From assembly GCA_033239005.1 (NCBI GenBank), contig BSQZ01000103.1, positions 1,692,592-1,756,591 on the forward strand: a stretch of DNA of 64,000 nucleotides. The letters run 5' to 3'. The DNA is from Lamellibrachia satsuma. Its lineage: Eukaryota > Annelida > Polychaeta > Sabellida > Siboglinidae. The notes below the pieces were generated by a model that saw nothing but the letters and a program-made list of their open reading frames with translations, made no database searches and was not told where the DNA came from. The first letter of the stretch is position 1, and each line of letters starts with the position of its first letter. Shown piece after piece: positions 1 to 11,337 of the stretch. The translations under genes and the position numbers were made by a program.

Positions 1-1148
1 ACATTTGCTCAAAAAAATTCCCTATTTGGGGTAAGACCACTGTTGACCTTCCTGTTTATTGTTTCACACAAACGATTTTAAATTCCTCCTTAAAAATAAC
101 AAGGTAGCATTGGCTTTGTTGCAAGTTTGGTAGACATGTGCTGACCAAGATAGTTTGTCACTGACCATCACCCCAAGATACTTCCCTTTATCAACCTGTT
201 CTGGTATATATGGCTGTCAAGTGAATAGGATCTAGATAATGTATTTGAACTCAAACTTCTGGCGATTCTCATTATATTGCACTTAGATAGAAGCATTAAA
301 GTGCATGCCCCAATAATTTCCCCACTTTTCATGTGCATTTAAGTCTGCTTGAAAGGCTAACTGGTCCGCCCCTGTATAGATGGGTTAGTATAGCAGACAA
401 TTGTCTGCAAACAATCATATGTTGGATGTTACATGCAGTGGTAAATCATTTATATATGTGTTGAAAACATCAGAGGGGCTAGGACAGTACCCTGGTGTAT
501 GCCTGACTCGACACTGGCATAGCCAGAGAATGTCCCTTCTACAAAGACAAGGATGTTTCAGGAATCTAGTTATCCAGCTATGGATGTTACCATTAATGCC
601 ATAGTTTAGAGATGAGTTTGTTGTGATGTACTGTCAGGTACAGTGTCAAAAGCTTTAGAGAAGTCAAGAATAGCAAAATCCACATGGATCCTGTCATCCC
701 TGAATTTCTGCAGGTCTTATTTATTTTTTATCAGCTGTGACTCACACTAGTGATGTTTTCTAAAACCATGTTGGATGAAAGTTAGAGCATTATGTTCAAC
801 AAGATGTTTTCAGACATGTGAGTAGACGATATGCTCGAGTAGTTTACATGCAACACATGATATTGGCCTGTAATTGGCCGCTTCGTAGACACTGCCTTTC
901 TTATATATCGCAGTAATGTCTGTCTTGCACCTATCCAAGGGTATTTCACTTGTATTCAGTGACTGTTTAAAGAAGAGCGTGAAAATTTGAGCAAGCTCTG
1001 CTACTAATTCCTTCAATACATAACGGAATATTGCCTGGGCCGGAAGCGTTAGAAGGGTTGAAGTTAGAAAGTAGTTTCTTGATACCCACTACATCGGCAT
1101 GGAGTACACCTATTGATGGGAAACCTTTGATTTGAATTTTAGGTATGG
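1..1148 (-). pseudogene. Decayed Jockey/CR1-type LINE, reverse transcriptase region
   Basis: Reading the minus strand from 1152 down gives, in order, fragments of a non-LTR retrotransposon reverse transcriptase: a finger region with NYRPIS (810-1016), the catalytic region as DFSKAFDTVP (about 640-700), a degraded FADN block in place of FADD (about 400-420), and a C-terminal piece YLGVMVSDKLSW (about 120-190). The frames are broken by stops and indels, so this is a dead copy. It runs off the left edge of the window. Its 5' part resumes at 4345 beyond the RTE insertion. The clade (CR1 or Jockey) is inferred from the motif style, not from a search. Confidence 0.85.
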
Positions 1149-1160
1149 CCATGTCGTCAT
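1149..1160. repeat. Target-site duplication, left copy, of RTE insertion
   Basis: CCATGTCGTCAT here matches CCATGTCATCAT at 4333-4344 at 11 of 12 bases. The two copies bracket the RTE element exactly and lie at adjoining positions of the host LINE reading frame. Confidence 0.85.
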
Positions 1161-1170
1161 ACTTACTTAC

Positions 1171-3786
1171 TTACTTATGCCCATCGCCCCTCTTGGGGCA
1201 TAGGCCGTCGACAACAGATCGCCAGAGTCCCCTGTCCTGGGCCATCCTCTCTAACTGGTTCCAGGTGTAGCCCATCTTCCTGGTGTCTGCCTGCAGGTCC
1301 CGTCGCCACGTGTTTCTTGGTCGTCCTCTTCTCCGTTTGCCTTGAGGATTCCATGTCAGTGCTTGCCTGGTGGTGCTTGTTACTGGTTTTCGGAGCGAGT
1401 GGCCAATCCAGGCCCATCTTCTTCTTTTGATTTCCTCTTCGACATGTCGCTGTTGTGTCTTTTCCCACAATTCACTGTTGCTGATGGTGTCTGGCCAGTG
1501 GATCTGGAGGATTCTTCTCAGGCAGTTGTTGACAAAGGTCTGCACTTTGTTGATGGTGGTGTTGGTTATCCTCCATGTCTTTGCTCCATACAACAAGACC
1601 ATCTTCACGTTGGAGTTGAACAACCGGATCTTTGTGCGTGATGACAGTACCCTGGAGCTCCAGATGTTCTTCAGTTGCAGGAATGCCACTCTTGCCTTGC
1701 CTATCCTTGCTCTGACGTCTGCGTCTGTGCCGCCCCGCTTGTTGATGACACTGCCGAGGTATGTGAAGGTCTCTACCTCCTCCAGTGCATTCCCCTCCAG
1801 TGTGACTGGGTCAGTGCTGGCTGCATTCATCCTGAGGACCTTGGTCTTTCCTTTGTGGATGTTCAGGCCCACTTGTAAGGAGACAGCTGCCAGTTCTGTC
1901 GTCTTGTCCTGCATCTGTTGATGGCTGTGAGACAGCAGTGCCAAGTCATCGGCGAAGTCCAGGTCTTCAAGTTGCGTCCATAGTGTCCACTGGATCCCAC
2001 TTGTCCTCTGTACTGTGGTCATCTTCATAATCCAGTTAATGGCCAGGAGGAAGAGGAATGGGGACAGCAGGCAGCCTTGTCTTACTCCAGTCTTTACCTC
2101 GAAGCGACAGGTGAACTGTCCTCCATGGATTACCCTACAGCCTGTTCCGTCATAGCTGTTCTTGATTAGGTTGACCAGTTTAGTGGGTACCCCATAGTGT
2201 CGTAGCAGTTTCCAGAGGGTCTTCCTGTCAACACTGTCAAATGCCTTTTCATAGTCAACGAAGTTCACGTAGAGGGAAGAGTTCCATTCTAAGGATTGTT
2301 CTACTATGATGCGCAATGTTGCGATCTGGTCTAAACATGATCTGTTCTGGCGGAATCCGGCTTGCTGGTCTCTAAGCATTGGATCGACCATATCTTTCAT
2401 CCTTTCCAAGATGATCCTGTTGAAGACTTTCCCTGGCACTAACTGGAGTGTGATCCCTCTGTAGTTAGCACAATTTCTGAGGTCTCCATTCTTGGGGATC
2501 TTGATGAGGTAGCCTTCTCTCCAGTCTGCTGGCACTTCTTCCTCTTCCCATATCTTCCCAAATAGAGGGTAAAGTAGTTCCACGGAAGTGTCCACGACTG
2601 CCTTGAGTACTTCTGCCGGAATATCATCTGGCCCTGATGCCTTATTGTTCTTCAGCTGTTGTATAGCTTTCTTGATTTCTTCTCTGGCAGGTCTGTCGCA
2701 GTTAATAGGTAGGTCATCTTCTGCTGGGTGGATGACAGGCGGTTTTGGCGGGGCGGGTCTGTTCAGGAGTTCCTCGAAATGCTCGGCCCATCTGTCCAGC
2801 TGTTGTTCATTTCCTATGATAGCATTTCCCTCTTTGTCCTTCACTGGTCGCTCTGGGTGGCAGCACTTGCCTGACAGTTTCCTGGTAGTGTCGTAAAGCT
2901 CTTTCATGTTTCCTCTTCCTGCTGCCTGTTCCGCTTCCTCTGCCAGACTGTCGATGTAGTTTCTCTTGTCCACCTTTATGATCTTCTTTACTTCTCTGTT
3001 GACTTCTGCATATTCTTCTTGCGCTTTTGCCTTTGCTGTTCTTGTGCGGCTGTTGTTTACTGCTGTTTTCTTCTCCTTCCGCATCTGGACCTTGCGCAAA
3101 GTTTCCACTGAAATCCACTCTTTCTGCTGCGGTGTCCTGGGGCCAACAACTTCCTGGCAGGTTGATGTCCATGTCTCTTTTATGTTCTGCCACTGCTTGT
3201 TTAGGTCAGTTTCTTCTTCGAGCAGCTCTTGCAGCACTTGGAATCTGTTGGTGAGCTTCAATCTGTATGCCTCTCTTGTCTGTGCATCCTTCAGGAAGCT
3301 GACATTGTACTTTTTTCGCTTCACTGCTGTCTCCATTCGGGTTTTCTTCAGTTTCAGCTTCAGTATGGCAACAAGCAGGTGGTGGTCAGACGCAGCATCG
3401 GCTCCTCTCTTCACTCTCACGTCCTGAAGGGACCTTCTGAATGTCTTACCTATGCAGATGTGGTCTATCTGGTTCTCTGTCACGTGATCTGGTGATACCC
3501 AAGTAGCTTTATGTATCCTTTTGTGTGGGAAGATGCTGCCTCCGATGACAATCTTGTTAAGGGCGCATCTCTCGCCGTTTTCGTTTATCTCTCCCAATCC
3601 ATTTTTTCCCATTACTTCTTCATACCCAGTGTTGTCCTTTCCAATCTTTGCATTGAAATCTCCCATTAGGATGTTGACATCTTTCACTGTAGACTTGTCG
3701 ATGATCGTTTGTAGTCTGTTATAAAACTGATTTTTGTTTTCTTCATCGCTGTCGTTTGTAGGTGCGTAGCACTGGATGACATTCAT
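1171..3786 (-). CDS. RTE LINE ORF: end of endonuclease plus reverse transcriptase
   Basis: This uninterrupted 871-residue frame codes for the second half of an apurinic-type endonuclease ([11 protein letters not shown] near residue 42; SDHHLL near 135), a linker, then a group-II-intron-like reverse transcriptase. Visible RT motifs are [18 protein letters not shown], the first catalytic aspartate block [25 protein letters not shown] and the catalytic FADD in [10 protein letters not shown]. The C-terminus has WIGHSLRK and [16 protein letters not shown], a signature I associate with RTE proteins (database hits are often mislabelled craniofacial development protein 2-like). The annotated ATG is not the true start. 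The N-terminal endonuclease lies in another frame at 3743-4322 because of a one-base shift in an A-run. The protein would copy its own RNA at a nicked target. Confidence 0.9.
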   Translation of the reverse strand: MNVIQCYAPTNDSDEENKNQFYNRLQTIIDKSTVKDVNILMGDFNAKIGKDNTGYEEVMGKNGLGEINENGERCALNKIVIGGSIFPHKRIHKATWVSPDHVTENQIDHICIGKTFRRSLQDVRVKRGADAASDHHLLVAILKLKLKKTRMETAVKRKKYNVSFLKDAQTREAYRLKLTNRFQVLQELLEEETDLNKQWQNIKETWTSTCQEVVGPRTPQQKEWISVETLRKVQMRKEKKTAVNNSRTRTAKAKAQEEYAEVNREVKKIIKVDKRNYIDSLAEEAEQAAGRGNMKELYDTTRKLSGKCCHPERPVKDKEGNAIIGNEQQLDRWAEHFEELLNRPAPPKPPVIHPAEDDLPINCDRPAREEIKKAIQQLKNNKASGPDDIPAEVLKAVVDTSVELLYPLFGKIWEEEEVPADWREGYLIKIPKNGDLRNCANYRGITLQLVPGKVFNRIILERMKDMVDPMLRDQQAGFRQNRSCLDQIATLRIIVEQSLEWNSSLYVNFVDYEKAFDSVDRKTLWKLLRHYGVPTKLVNLIKNSYDGTGCRVIHGGQFTCRFEVKTGVRQGCLLSPFLFLLAINWIMKMTTVQRTSGIQWTLWTQLEDLDFADDLALLSHSHQQMQDKTTELAAVSLQVGLNIHKGKTKVLRMNAASTDPVTLEGNALEEVETFTYLGSVINKRGGTDADVRARIGKARVAFLQLKNIWSSRVLSSRTKIRLFNSNVKMVLLYGAKTWRITNTTINKVQTFVNNCLRRILQIHWPDTISNSELWEKTQQRHVEEEIKRRRWAWIGHSLRKPVTSTTRQALTWNPQGKRRRGRPRNTWRRDLQADTRKMGYTWNQLERMAQDRGLWRSVVDGLCPKRGDGHK

Positions 3787-4171
3787 TTTTTATCTTCTTC
3801 TTCTTTGTTCTGAAGGATGCTGTGATGATTCTTGGTCCATGAGCTTCCCACCCTATCAGCGCACTCTGTGCCGATCTTGACAGCATGAGCGCTACACCTT
3901 CTGTGTGGGGAGCGTTGTCCTCCTCATGTCCTGAGAAGAGCAGCATATCTCCACTAAGCAGCCTTCTCTGTCCTGTCTGTGTCCATCTTGTTTCGCTGAC
4001 TCCAAGCAAAGCAAGGTTGTAGTTTCTCATTTCCGCTGCCACCTGTGCTGTCTTCCCTGTCTGGTATAAGGTCCTCACGTTCCACGATCCAATCGTGATG
4101 TTCCTGGACGAAAGAAGGGTGCTCGACCCTGTGGCTTCCGAGGACTCCCGGCTTTCACCACATGGCGTCAT
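3743..4171 (-). CDS. RTE LINE ORF: N-terminal endonuclease half (frameshifted)
   Basis: This 142-residue frame holds the first half of the endonuclease, with [12 protein letters not shown] and [10 protein letters not shown] (the catalytic-glutamate strand of this nuclease family). It overlaps the 871-residue frame and is separated from it by one extra A in a run near 3790. Reading further 5', the frame stays open to about 4270. An in-phase ATG at 4322, ten bases inside the element, is reachable if one more base in the C/A homopolymer near 4255 is allowed for. The true start is therefore likely 4322 rather than 4171. Confidence 0.8.
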   Translation of the reverse strand: MTPCGESRESSEATGSSTLLSSRNITIGSWNVRTLYQTGKTAQVAAEMRNYNLALLGVSETRWTQTGQRRLLSGDMLLFSGHEEDNAPHTEGVALMLSRSAQSALIGWEAHGPRIITASFRTKKKKIKNECHPVLRTYKRQR

Positions 4172-4332
4172 AAGTCTTCGAAACGAAGAACCCTCCTCTT
4201 CCAGGACTGTAGTCTCTGTATCTTTTGTAGGCGTTTCTGTAGCAATCTTTTTTTTTACGGGGTGGGGGTGCTAGCCCCACGCCCAACCCTCATCTTTTCC
4301 CATCCGGTCTTGGGACCGGCCATGGCAGAGTT

Positions 4333-4344
4333 CCATGTCATCAT
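4333..4344. repeat. Target-site duplication, right copy, of RTE insertion
   Basis: CCATGTCATCAT pairs with 1149-1160, with one mismatch. It marks the 5' end of the RTE element. Confidence 0.85.
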
Positions 4345-4565
4345 CCTTTGTGAATACTAACTGAAACTGCCTGTTTAGAATATTAGCCTTTATTGCACTG
4401 CTAGTGTGAACAATACCTGACTTTCTCAGCGGAGATATTCGAAAGTTTTCTTGCCTCTGTGACTTTATGTATTGCTAGAGGGGTCCTCCAGACTCTGTGA
4501 CAAAACCTGATTAATATAGCTCAAATGGGCTTTCCGTATCTAATGGGCATCTGATCTTTTAGAGC
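4345..4565 (-). pseudogene. 5' part of the split Jockey/CR1 LINE
   Basis: The minus strand gives a decayed linker followed by AIKANILNRQFQLVFTKDDD, the stretch that normally precedes the RT finger domain in Jockey/CR1 proteins. The last residues run directly into the sequence at 1152 once the RTE insertion is removed. This shows the two pieces are one older element. Confidence 0.75.
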
Positions 4566-4569
4566 TTTT

Positions 4570-4830
4570 TAGCCAAGCCTGGTGACTTTTGGTGTTAGTG
4601 CTAAGCCTGTAGGAAATATAACAACGTTTCGTCATGAACTAAACACCCACCTGTTTAAAATTGCTTATCCTCCACAGCCCCTCAGCGTACCAATCCAACT
4701 GTTTACAACTGGAACTACTTATCGATTCGGAAATATTATAGTTAGACAATATCTTTGTTATGCTTTATTAAATCTTAGACTAGTGGCATAGTAGTAATAG
4801 TAAGCGCTGTACAAAATGAGAGCCAACATC
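4570..4830 (+). pseudogene. 3' end of a LINE (C-terminus and tail)
   Basis: The plus strand encodes FRHELNTHLFKIAYPP, a C-terminal pattern of L2/CR1-like LINE proteins (FK-LKTHLF-LAY). It is followed by a 3'UTR-like stretch with GTAAGCGCTGTACAAA near 4801-4817, a motif I associate with the tails of such elements. The rest of the element is absent, as expected of a 5'-truncated copy. Confidence 0.5.
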
Positions 4831-5560
4831 AAGATTGCAATCAGTTTAAAGAAATTATTGAAATGTATGCAACCCAGATTTGTTTAACATATTCTGTTTA
4901 GAAATTGATACATGACAGTGTAAAAAAATAAGTTCAACAGTATGGTTAGTTAGATAACTGATTTTAATGATACAGTTTGTGTCTGGTTGCAATAGGAATT
5001 AACACCAATAATTATACCAGTGTTATCATTAGCATTCCATACAATCCCGCTGGCAGTATTTTCTCAAGAATGGACACATGGAGTTTTGTTGAAGTTGCTA
5101 CTTGCTAGTCCAATCAAAACCACATCATTGTGTTGGTGTCCTACATACCGGGAACCATATATAACAGATCCAAAAGCAGTAGTTCATCATGAGTGCATCT
5201 TGTCTTACTAGCAGAGTTGTGTTCAAATGTAATTGTAAAATGTGTAAATAATTACATTTTACAATGTAAATGTAATACATTTTTATAACAATAATTGTAT
5301 TTTTTAGGCTGTATAATTGTAATTGACCAACCGTTATAAATAAACCCAACGATGGCAGCAGGAACGCACAAATTTACCTCAATTGTGGAGCAACATAATT
5401 GGCAATGATTTCTGTGAGGACACATGTAATCCTCCGTTATACAACATTGTAATTGTACTTAAAGGGGGGGTGAAGCACTCGAACATAATAACATACCATT
5501 TACAGTATATATCACCCTTATATGATGGGCGCAACGCCACGGTAATTTTGTAATATCCTT
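4831..5560. other. AT-rich spacer with a 12-bp-arm hairpin
   Basis: No credible gene is seen. At 5230-5263 ATTGTAAAATGT is followed ten bases later by its complement, a small hairpin inside a run of near-repeats of TGTAAT. A run of seven Gs lies at 5463-5469. Confidence 0.4.
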
Positions 5561-6090
5561 TTTAACTTTGCCATTACCTTCGCTGGGCGGCGCCATATTG
5601 CTCTGCGGGGGGCTCAGCGGCAGAGTGGTTTGAGTACGAGCTCCTGGCACCGCGTTCACACAGTAAAAACCTCTCGGAAAAACGGCCGAAACGCATGGAA
5701 AATCGAATAAAAAGAAAACTGGTGTGCACTGGATGGCTCCTGGATATATCAACTAGTACTACAAATGCAAGGAAAAAACTTTTGATCGACTTCCGAGGAA
5801 TAATTTGCAGCGGAAAAGGTGGTTGCAAATGCGGAAATTGCCGTGTCCGCCAGCCGCAGGCTCTGCGAGTGACCACTTTTCCGATGCAGATTACAAGACA
5901 AAAGACTATGTGATGAGCATGGGCAGACGGTGAGCATAAAGATGTCATTCTTGGTCAAAGACACCGTTCCATCTTAGATCTTTTTTTCACATATGACCAT
6001 GCATCTACAGACTATTCTGCGACAAGTAAACGTCAGATATCAGAGGGCAGAGCGATGCGTAGGAAGCGACGAGCCGAAACCAGGTTAGTA
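5560..6090 (+). other. CpG-richer stretch with possible exons; weak SINE-like head
   Basis: The stretch is richer in CG than its surroundings and includes GGCGGCGCCATATTG at 5587. A 72-codon frame (5695-5913) contains a cysteine cluster CKCGNCR but no family I recognise. A second stretch (about 6020-6082) lies between a CTACAG acceptor-like site and AACCAG/GTTAGT and codes for a basic peptide, RRKRRAE. Bases 5608-5660 (GGCTCAGCGGCAGAGTGG) resemble the A-box half of a tRNA-derived SINE, but no convincing B box follows. Any of these may be chance. Confidence 0.2.
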
Positions 6091-6510
6091 AATTGGATCA
6101 CCGTTACCATTGTGACTTATCACTACGATTACAATATAGTTCCACCCCAATAAGCACAGCTGTGCTTCAACGTCAGCATATATATGACCCACAGTAAATC
6201 GAAATGTATGAATACAATAAAGTGCGAGTAAGTGTTAATAGTTTGATATAATTACGAGTGTTTTCCAATCCGCCGATTTCAGACCTGCCAATATTTTATG
6301 AACAAAAAGCAGAAGATCTTCCTCTTACTGAAAAAAAAACGCAGAAGACTGTTTGCTCGGAAAAACAACAAAATTTTATATAGAAAAAATGTGCAAAACA
6401 AAATGTACAACAAAAAAGTGCGAACAATGCCAATGAAATAACAAACATGGTGTACAATAAAAAAAACTGCTAAAACTAGCAACTGCCACAGTTCAGTGTC
6501 ATTCCCACAC
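6091..6510. other. AT-rich, no gene seen
   Basis: Poly-A/T-rich sequence downstream of the hAT-derived exon; possibly its 3'UTR. Nothing else is recognised. Confidence 0.3.
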
Positions 6511-6946
6511 TCAAGCAGCAGGTCTGTGGTTATTGTGGATGCCGGTGGCATGTCTTGCCCTGTCAAGAAGGTCTTTAGTTGGCCGCAACATGTGACAGTC
6601 ACAATCAGTGTTTACTTTCACATGCAACAGGTTGCACAGTGTCTCTGCACCAAGATATGACCGGAACTTGGTGTCGTTCTTGGTGCAGAGGCTGAACAAT
6701 CGCTCAACTGGAGCCTGGTCGTACGGCAGGATGAGCAGGGTCTTGATGAGAACTGCCAGGTGCCCGAACCTGATTTGCCCCATGCAGTCTTTCAGCTGCA
6801 GCACCCGTCCCCACCACCAGTAGTCTACCTCCACAAACTCAGGCAGGTCAGTGGCGACCTGGAAGTCGTGCCACTCCTTGATAATGCTGTCCAGGCCTCG
6901 TCCATAGTGCCTGGTACAAACTTATCAACCAGTGAATCAACCAGAA
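6511..6946 (-). pseudogene. hAT transposase-like C-terminal exon (dimerisation domain)
   Basis: A plausible acceptor (TTTGCTTTCAG) ends at 6947. The exon opens with VLVDSLVDKFVPGTMDEA. A one-base deletion near 6897 then shifts to the frame starting LDSIIKEWHDFQ and running to a TGA at 6511. This frame contains LILPYDQAPVERLFSL and TKFRSYLGAETLCNLLHVKVN, which fit the C-terminal dimerisation region of hAT-superfamily transposases and their domesticated relatives (pattern LPHSNAxxERxFSxV). One frameshift suggests a relic; if that base is a sequencing error it could be an intact host gene. The upstream exon is at 7345-7447. Confidence 0.65.
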
Positions 6947-7344
6947 CTGAAAGCAAAATGTTGAACTGTGCTAATGCAAATTACAAATAAAATAATACAA
7001 ATAAATTATTTAGGAAAAGTCTACAATAACACATGGCTTATGACGATGAATTTTTATGAAGATGAATGACTGCTCTACAGCATAAAAAACATTAAGAGTC
7101 TCTTTAAAAAACTAAGCATATTAACCACATATTAGAAAATGATATTATTATTGTTTATTTTTGTGTGTCTAACATTAATTCCATATACAGATATGGACAA
7201 TACACACATCAGTTAAGTATACATATTTTCATGTAAAAACAAATTAAACTGGCAGTAGTCAGAAAGTATATTACAATTTAGATTATTTAAAATGCCTTAC
7301 CAGCATAAAGTGAGCTTTTACATAAATTTTAGTCTATTATTTAC

Positions 7345-7447
7345 CTTTAGCTGCCCTGAAGTCCAGTCTGTTGGCTGAGTTGAGGAAAGGCACAGCCTTC
7401 AACATCTCGTTGTCGAATGGGAATCGCTGCATGAATTTACGGTACAT
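7345..7447 (-). pseudogene. hAT transposase-like upstream exon
   Basis: The minus strand reads YRKFMQRFPFDNEMLKAVPF and on to a donor, AAAG/GTAAAT, at 7345. It joins in phase 1 to the exon at 6946, giving AAKGVLVDSL. The motif FPFDNEMLK resembles the region before the dimerisation domain in hAT proteins. The 5' end of the exon lies inside an inverted repeat (7435-7505), so the true acceptor is unclear; TGATCAG at 7448 is one candidate. No further upstream exons were found. Confidence 0.5.
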
Positions 7448-7505
7448 CTGATCACGTCGAAAATAAATCGGATTTATTTTCGACGTGATCAGACGTACCG
7501 TCAAT
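7435..7505. repeat. Near-perfect odd-length palindrome overlapping hAT-like exon
   Basis: Arms 7435-7469 and 7471-7505 are reverse complements at 33 of 35 positions, with a single-base centre at 7470. The coding strand of the hAT-like exon enters one arm, so part of an exon appears copied in inverse orientation immediately next to itself. Confidence 0.85.
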
Positions 7506-8235
7506 ACGTGGCCCTACTCAAAACAATAACAATAACTCAGTAAGTGCTACAGGATATACTGCAACCTTATAACATGGGCCATGGCGTATGTACTAGGCAA
7601 AATTATTCAAGAAAATAATTTGATATTATTTATTGACAGTCATAATAAGTCTCATACTCCTGTGTTCTAAATGCCTAGAGAGCAAGCAGCAAGCATAAGG
7701 CTAAGCTGGGGGGGGGGGTTAGATGCATGGGAGAAACACGACCAAAAGACAATATAGACTATAGTGCAACAGAAGCCTACTGTTGCTGTTTACATTTCAA
7801 ATTCTTTATGGAAATATTTAAAATATCCAAATACTTTCATTGTGATTAAGTGCAAATGCAGTTACAACTTTTTAAAAGTATTTAAATATTTAAGTAAAAT
7901 GCATTTCACCCATGCAATGTCTAGCTGGAAAGGAAACTATCTAAGGCATCGTCATCTACCCAGTTGAACACTGTCAGATTACATGTCTGCTTTCTATAAT
8001 GACACTTTACAATTTCTGTCTGAATTCTTGTGACTTGACAATAAGGCAAAATTATATAAAATTAATTTGCTTTATTGATCAGATTAAACCCCACATGTAA
8101 TAACCGGAAGTTCATAGAGATGTATTAATTACATTTTATTCTAAGTCGACTGATAAAACTGTAATGAATATCGTGGGGGAGGGGGCAACTGTCGGTAACC
8201 CACAATAGTATCAGTACAAGCTATACATATGAAGG
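7506..8235. other. Spacer, no gene seen
   Basis: AT-rich sequence with short G and C runs (for example 7709-7718). No supported feature. Confidence 0.3.
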
Positions 8236-8437
8236 AAGTATATCAGGCATGGGGTCAATTATGTTTTGTCAATTCCAAAAAATCAGATCTAATTCCACCT
8301 TGCAAAAAATCAATTCCAACTGTTAAAATCCTAGGCTAAAGAAAAATTCAAATCCAATTCGTTTTAACACAGTTTTATTTGTCACGTGTGCACAATCCTA
8401 TTTAATTAGATTTGATTAAAAAATTATTGTTCGTTAA

Positions 8438-8578
<141 letters not shown>

Positions 8579-9353
8579 AGGTTTGCCATTAAAAAACTTT
8601 AAAATTGCATCCAGCCATTTCATATGTACTTTCTGCTGCGACACCTCTCCTAGATTTTTGCTAACAAAACCAGACATTTTGGACAGCCCTGGACAGTTGG
8701 GTCATTAATCTGAGTTTTGAACAGTTTCCCCTGTTTATATCGGGTCCAGGTCATTTGCCCCCCTTCCGTACATTTGCCCCTTTGTCAATTGCCCCCCAGA
8801 CATTAATCCCTTGCCTTATTCAAAATCTGGACATTTGCCCCCGTCCATAGCTTCTGGATTATTTGTAAGTTTTTTTAAGAAATGTTTTTTTAACTTATTT
8901 TTTTATTTCTGAACATGAATTCAAGATATATATTACCCTAATTGCAATTAATGTTCTTTTTATCAGATCAGCCAAGTAAATTACTTTATGTAGTTGGAGA
9001 TGATCCTGTAATCAAAGGATTATCTTTATTGCAATTGTGGAAGAAGCCGGTGACATTAGGACCTGGACATGTTAGGACAATTGAGGATATTTGAAAGAAG
9101 CCATTTCAACAAGGTTTCTTTTGAATTGCATTTACCATGGAGAGTTGGAGTGACTCCATTTTCCTACAAAACTGGATGCACAAGCCAGAGTTGTCAGAAT
9201 TCACTTATAACTTCACCATGGAAATTACTACTAGCATTTGAGGAGGTCAGAAGCTATGTTTTTAGTGTCATTCCTACACCAAGAAGGGGGACCAACAAGA
9301 TTACTCTTCATTGGGAGTGAAGCCAGCGTCGATCCTGATCATGCAAGGGTGAT

Positions 9354-9572
9354 GTGGTCACTGATCTCCAGATCCAGAATGTGATCAACAAGACTGCCTG
9401 CAACCATGATGGTGACACGGCACAGAAAGAAGCTGTCAAGGTCCGTGAGGACCTGAAAACTAAGGCAGCTAATACCAGGGGCACTCCAAACCAGCTGATA
9501 TCTGACTCGTTACTGTCCACCACTGTTTGGGGAAGCATCACCCCAAGAACCCATCTTCCACCACTGATCTGA
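9354..9572 (+). pseudogene. Possible FLYWCH/MULE-associated fragment
   Basis: The frame reads NHDGDTAQKEAVKVREDLKT, then AANTRGTPNQLIS. The arrangement H-x-(G/P)-D, A-K-x-x-x-x-L-K, A-x-x-T-x-x-x-P-x-Q-x-I resembles the segment after FLYWCH zinc fingers in Mutator-like transposases and their derivatives. The zinc-finger cysteines are not visible upstream. The fragment lies inside the hAT-like element at 8244-10282, perhaps captured or older. Recognition is from pattern memory only. Confidence 0.35.
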
Positions 9573-10444
9573 CTATCAATGATACCTGGAAGACAACTGG
9601 TGACAAGATCATCTCATACACACTCCAGAGGATAGGCCATTGCATTAGGCTAAAGTGACTTTGACTTGTCATTGAATGTTATGTTATTGTAGCAATAATG
9701 ATAAAACTGCAAACTGATTTTCACTTGTCAACTATCATAGAAAAAAGGGGCAGATGTCCAGGTGGGGGGAGCAAATATACTAGGAGGTGGATTTATATCG
9801 CTATCAGTTGTGGTATCATTGATATTTCATCAAATTTACTGGAAAGTTTGAGTCTTCAACATCCTAATCTCCAACATGTATTCTCCATGGGGACATTTTT
9901 AATTACTACAAAGGGCAAACCCTACAGCCACATGTAACAGCATTGTACAGGTGACCAGTGACATGTTTAGTATGGGAAACTTGTGGGCTGAACATTAGGC
10001 TTGGATAAACAAGGGGCTGCAATCAAGTGGGGCAGGCTTCCTCTCTCACACAAAGGGAATGAGCAGGCAGGTGCCATTAATTGGCAATCTCTGTAAAATA
10101 TGATTTTAAAGATTAAAAGTAATAAAAATATAACGGTAAATATTAACAGTATCAAGTCAATAATTCCAACAAAATCAATTCCAATTCCCAAAAAATACAT
10201 TTCGGAAAAATAATCAATTCCAATTCCGGAACTGGAATTGAGGGTCAGTTCCAATTCCGGAATGGAATTGACCACATGCCTGAAGTATATTCATGACAAT
10301 ATCTTGTCTCTGTGTACTACAGCAACAGTCATGAACAGTATAATTGAATTGAAACAAGCTTATGTCTGTGGGGCTTTTGTCGGGAGGGGCTTTTGTCCAT
10401 GCACCATACTATCTAGCAGATGCTTTCAGTATAATACCTAATAA

Positions 10445-10445
10445 T

Positions 10446-10533
<88 letters not shown>

Positions 10534-10534
10534 C

Positions 10535-10600
<66 letters not shown>

Positions 10601-10601
10601 G
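10445..10601. repeat. (TA)n microsatellite with ACAT interruptions
   Basis: A long TA tract broken by several C-containing units. The surrounding Tyr-Ile frames are artefacts. Confidence 0.97.
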
Positions 10602-10800
10602 TGTGCAGGTATGTGTGTGTGTGCGTGCAGCATTTATAAGGTAAAGATGTCACAAGCATAGATCTGCATTTGGTCCAATAACAATATTCATGCATTATGT
10701 TATCTAAATTGAGTGTCAGATATAAAATAAGGAACCCCATAGAAGGTGTACCTATGGGTCCATATTTTGTTATGGAATTTGGACCCCTTAGTGCTTAGTG

Positions 10801-10837
10801 CCGTAGTGCTGGATGCTTGAAGCATCCAGCACTACGG
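10801..10837. repeat. Perfect 18-bp-arm palindrome with one-base centre
   Basis: CCGTAGTGCTGGATGCTT (10801-10818) is followed after one G by its exact reverse complement (10820-10837). Confidence 0.95.
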
Positions 10838-11250
10838 GTGATGCCGTCAATCTTTACATTACGGATGTCACTTTTAGTGCCATCACTGCTACTACTGCTG
10901 TGGCACCACATTCAACTGATGCTGAAATGCAAATCGATCCGGTAACGATATTTCAAGTGCGACACTTCGCGAATGCTGCTGTAGTCACGGATGACATTAT
11001 TGCACCAATGAACGTTGACCATGACTACTCCTATGTGAAGCTTCCATCAGATTCAGTGAGAATAAAGACATTGGTGCAGATGATGCACACTATGTGATAA
11101 CAGCGACATAACCGAGGGTGACTCAAGCAGCTCCGACACCTATGAGAAAGAGAAGAAGTTTGTCATTCGTGAGAAAAACTTATGTAACTTTTTCTGCACC
11201 TGCCACACACCAAACAGCCATAAACTGTGACACAGGTTGTACTCATGTCT
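10813..11250 (+). other. Unidentified broken ORF
   Basis: A 94-codon frame (10813-11097), rich in Thr, Ala and Val, is followed after a frame change by a Ser-rich acidic stretch and then KEKKFVIREKNL with a Cys-x-Cys pair (CTC, about 11150-11215). I do not recognise the family. The later segment could be a fragment of a transposon protein, but no decisive motif is present. Confidence 0.2.
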
Positions 11251-11337
11251 GATCTATCAGCCAAGGATACTGGGGTTTCTGTCAGGAAAGTGTGCTGATT
11301 TCTACCCCTGGATGAGTGAAAGGTGAATTGAATATGT

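Larger units (their letters stand above)
1161..4332 (-). mobile_element. Nearly full-length RTE-clade LINE (3172 bp)
   Basis: On the minus strand the element starts at 4332 with about ten bases before an ATG (4322) and ends in a short tandem (TAAG)n tail at 1161-1177. That layout is typical of RTE elements: a very short 5'UTR, one long ORF and a tetranucleotide tail. It is bounded by 12-bp target-site duplications. Endonuclease, reverse transcriptase and the basic C-terminal region are all present. The only visible lesions are two one-base shifts, one near the homopolymer at about 4255 and one in an A-run at about 3790. That suggests a fairly young copy. Confidence 0.88.

Noticed and set aside
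1342..3495. Several plus-strand ORFs of 60-183 codons
   Set aside because: Antisense shadows of the RTE reverse transcriptase ORF.
5608..5660. tRNA-derived SINE head
   Set aside because: An A-box-like run is present, but no convincing B box and no conserved SINE domain; noted only as a weak possibility.
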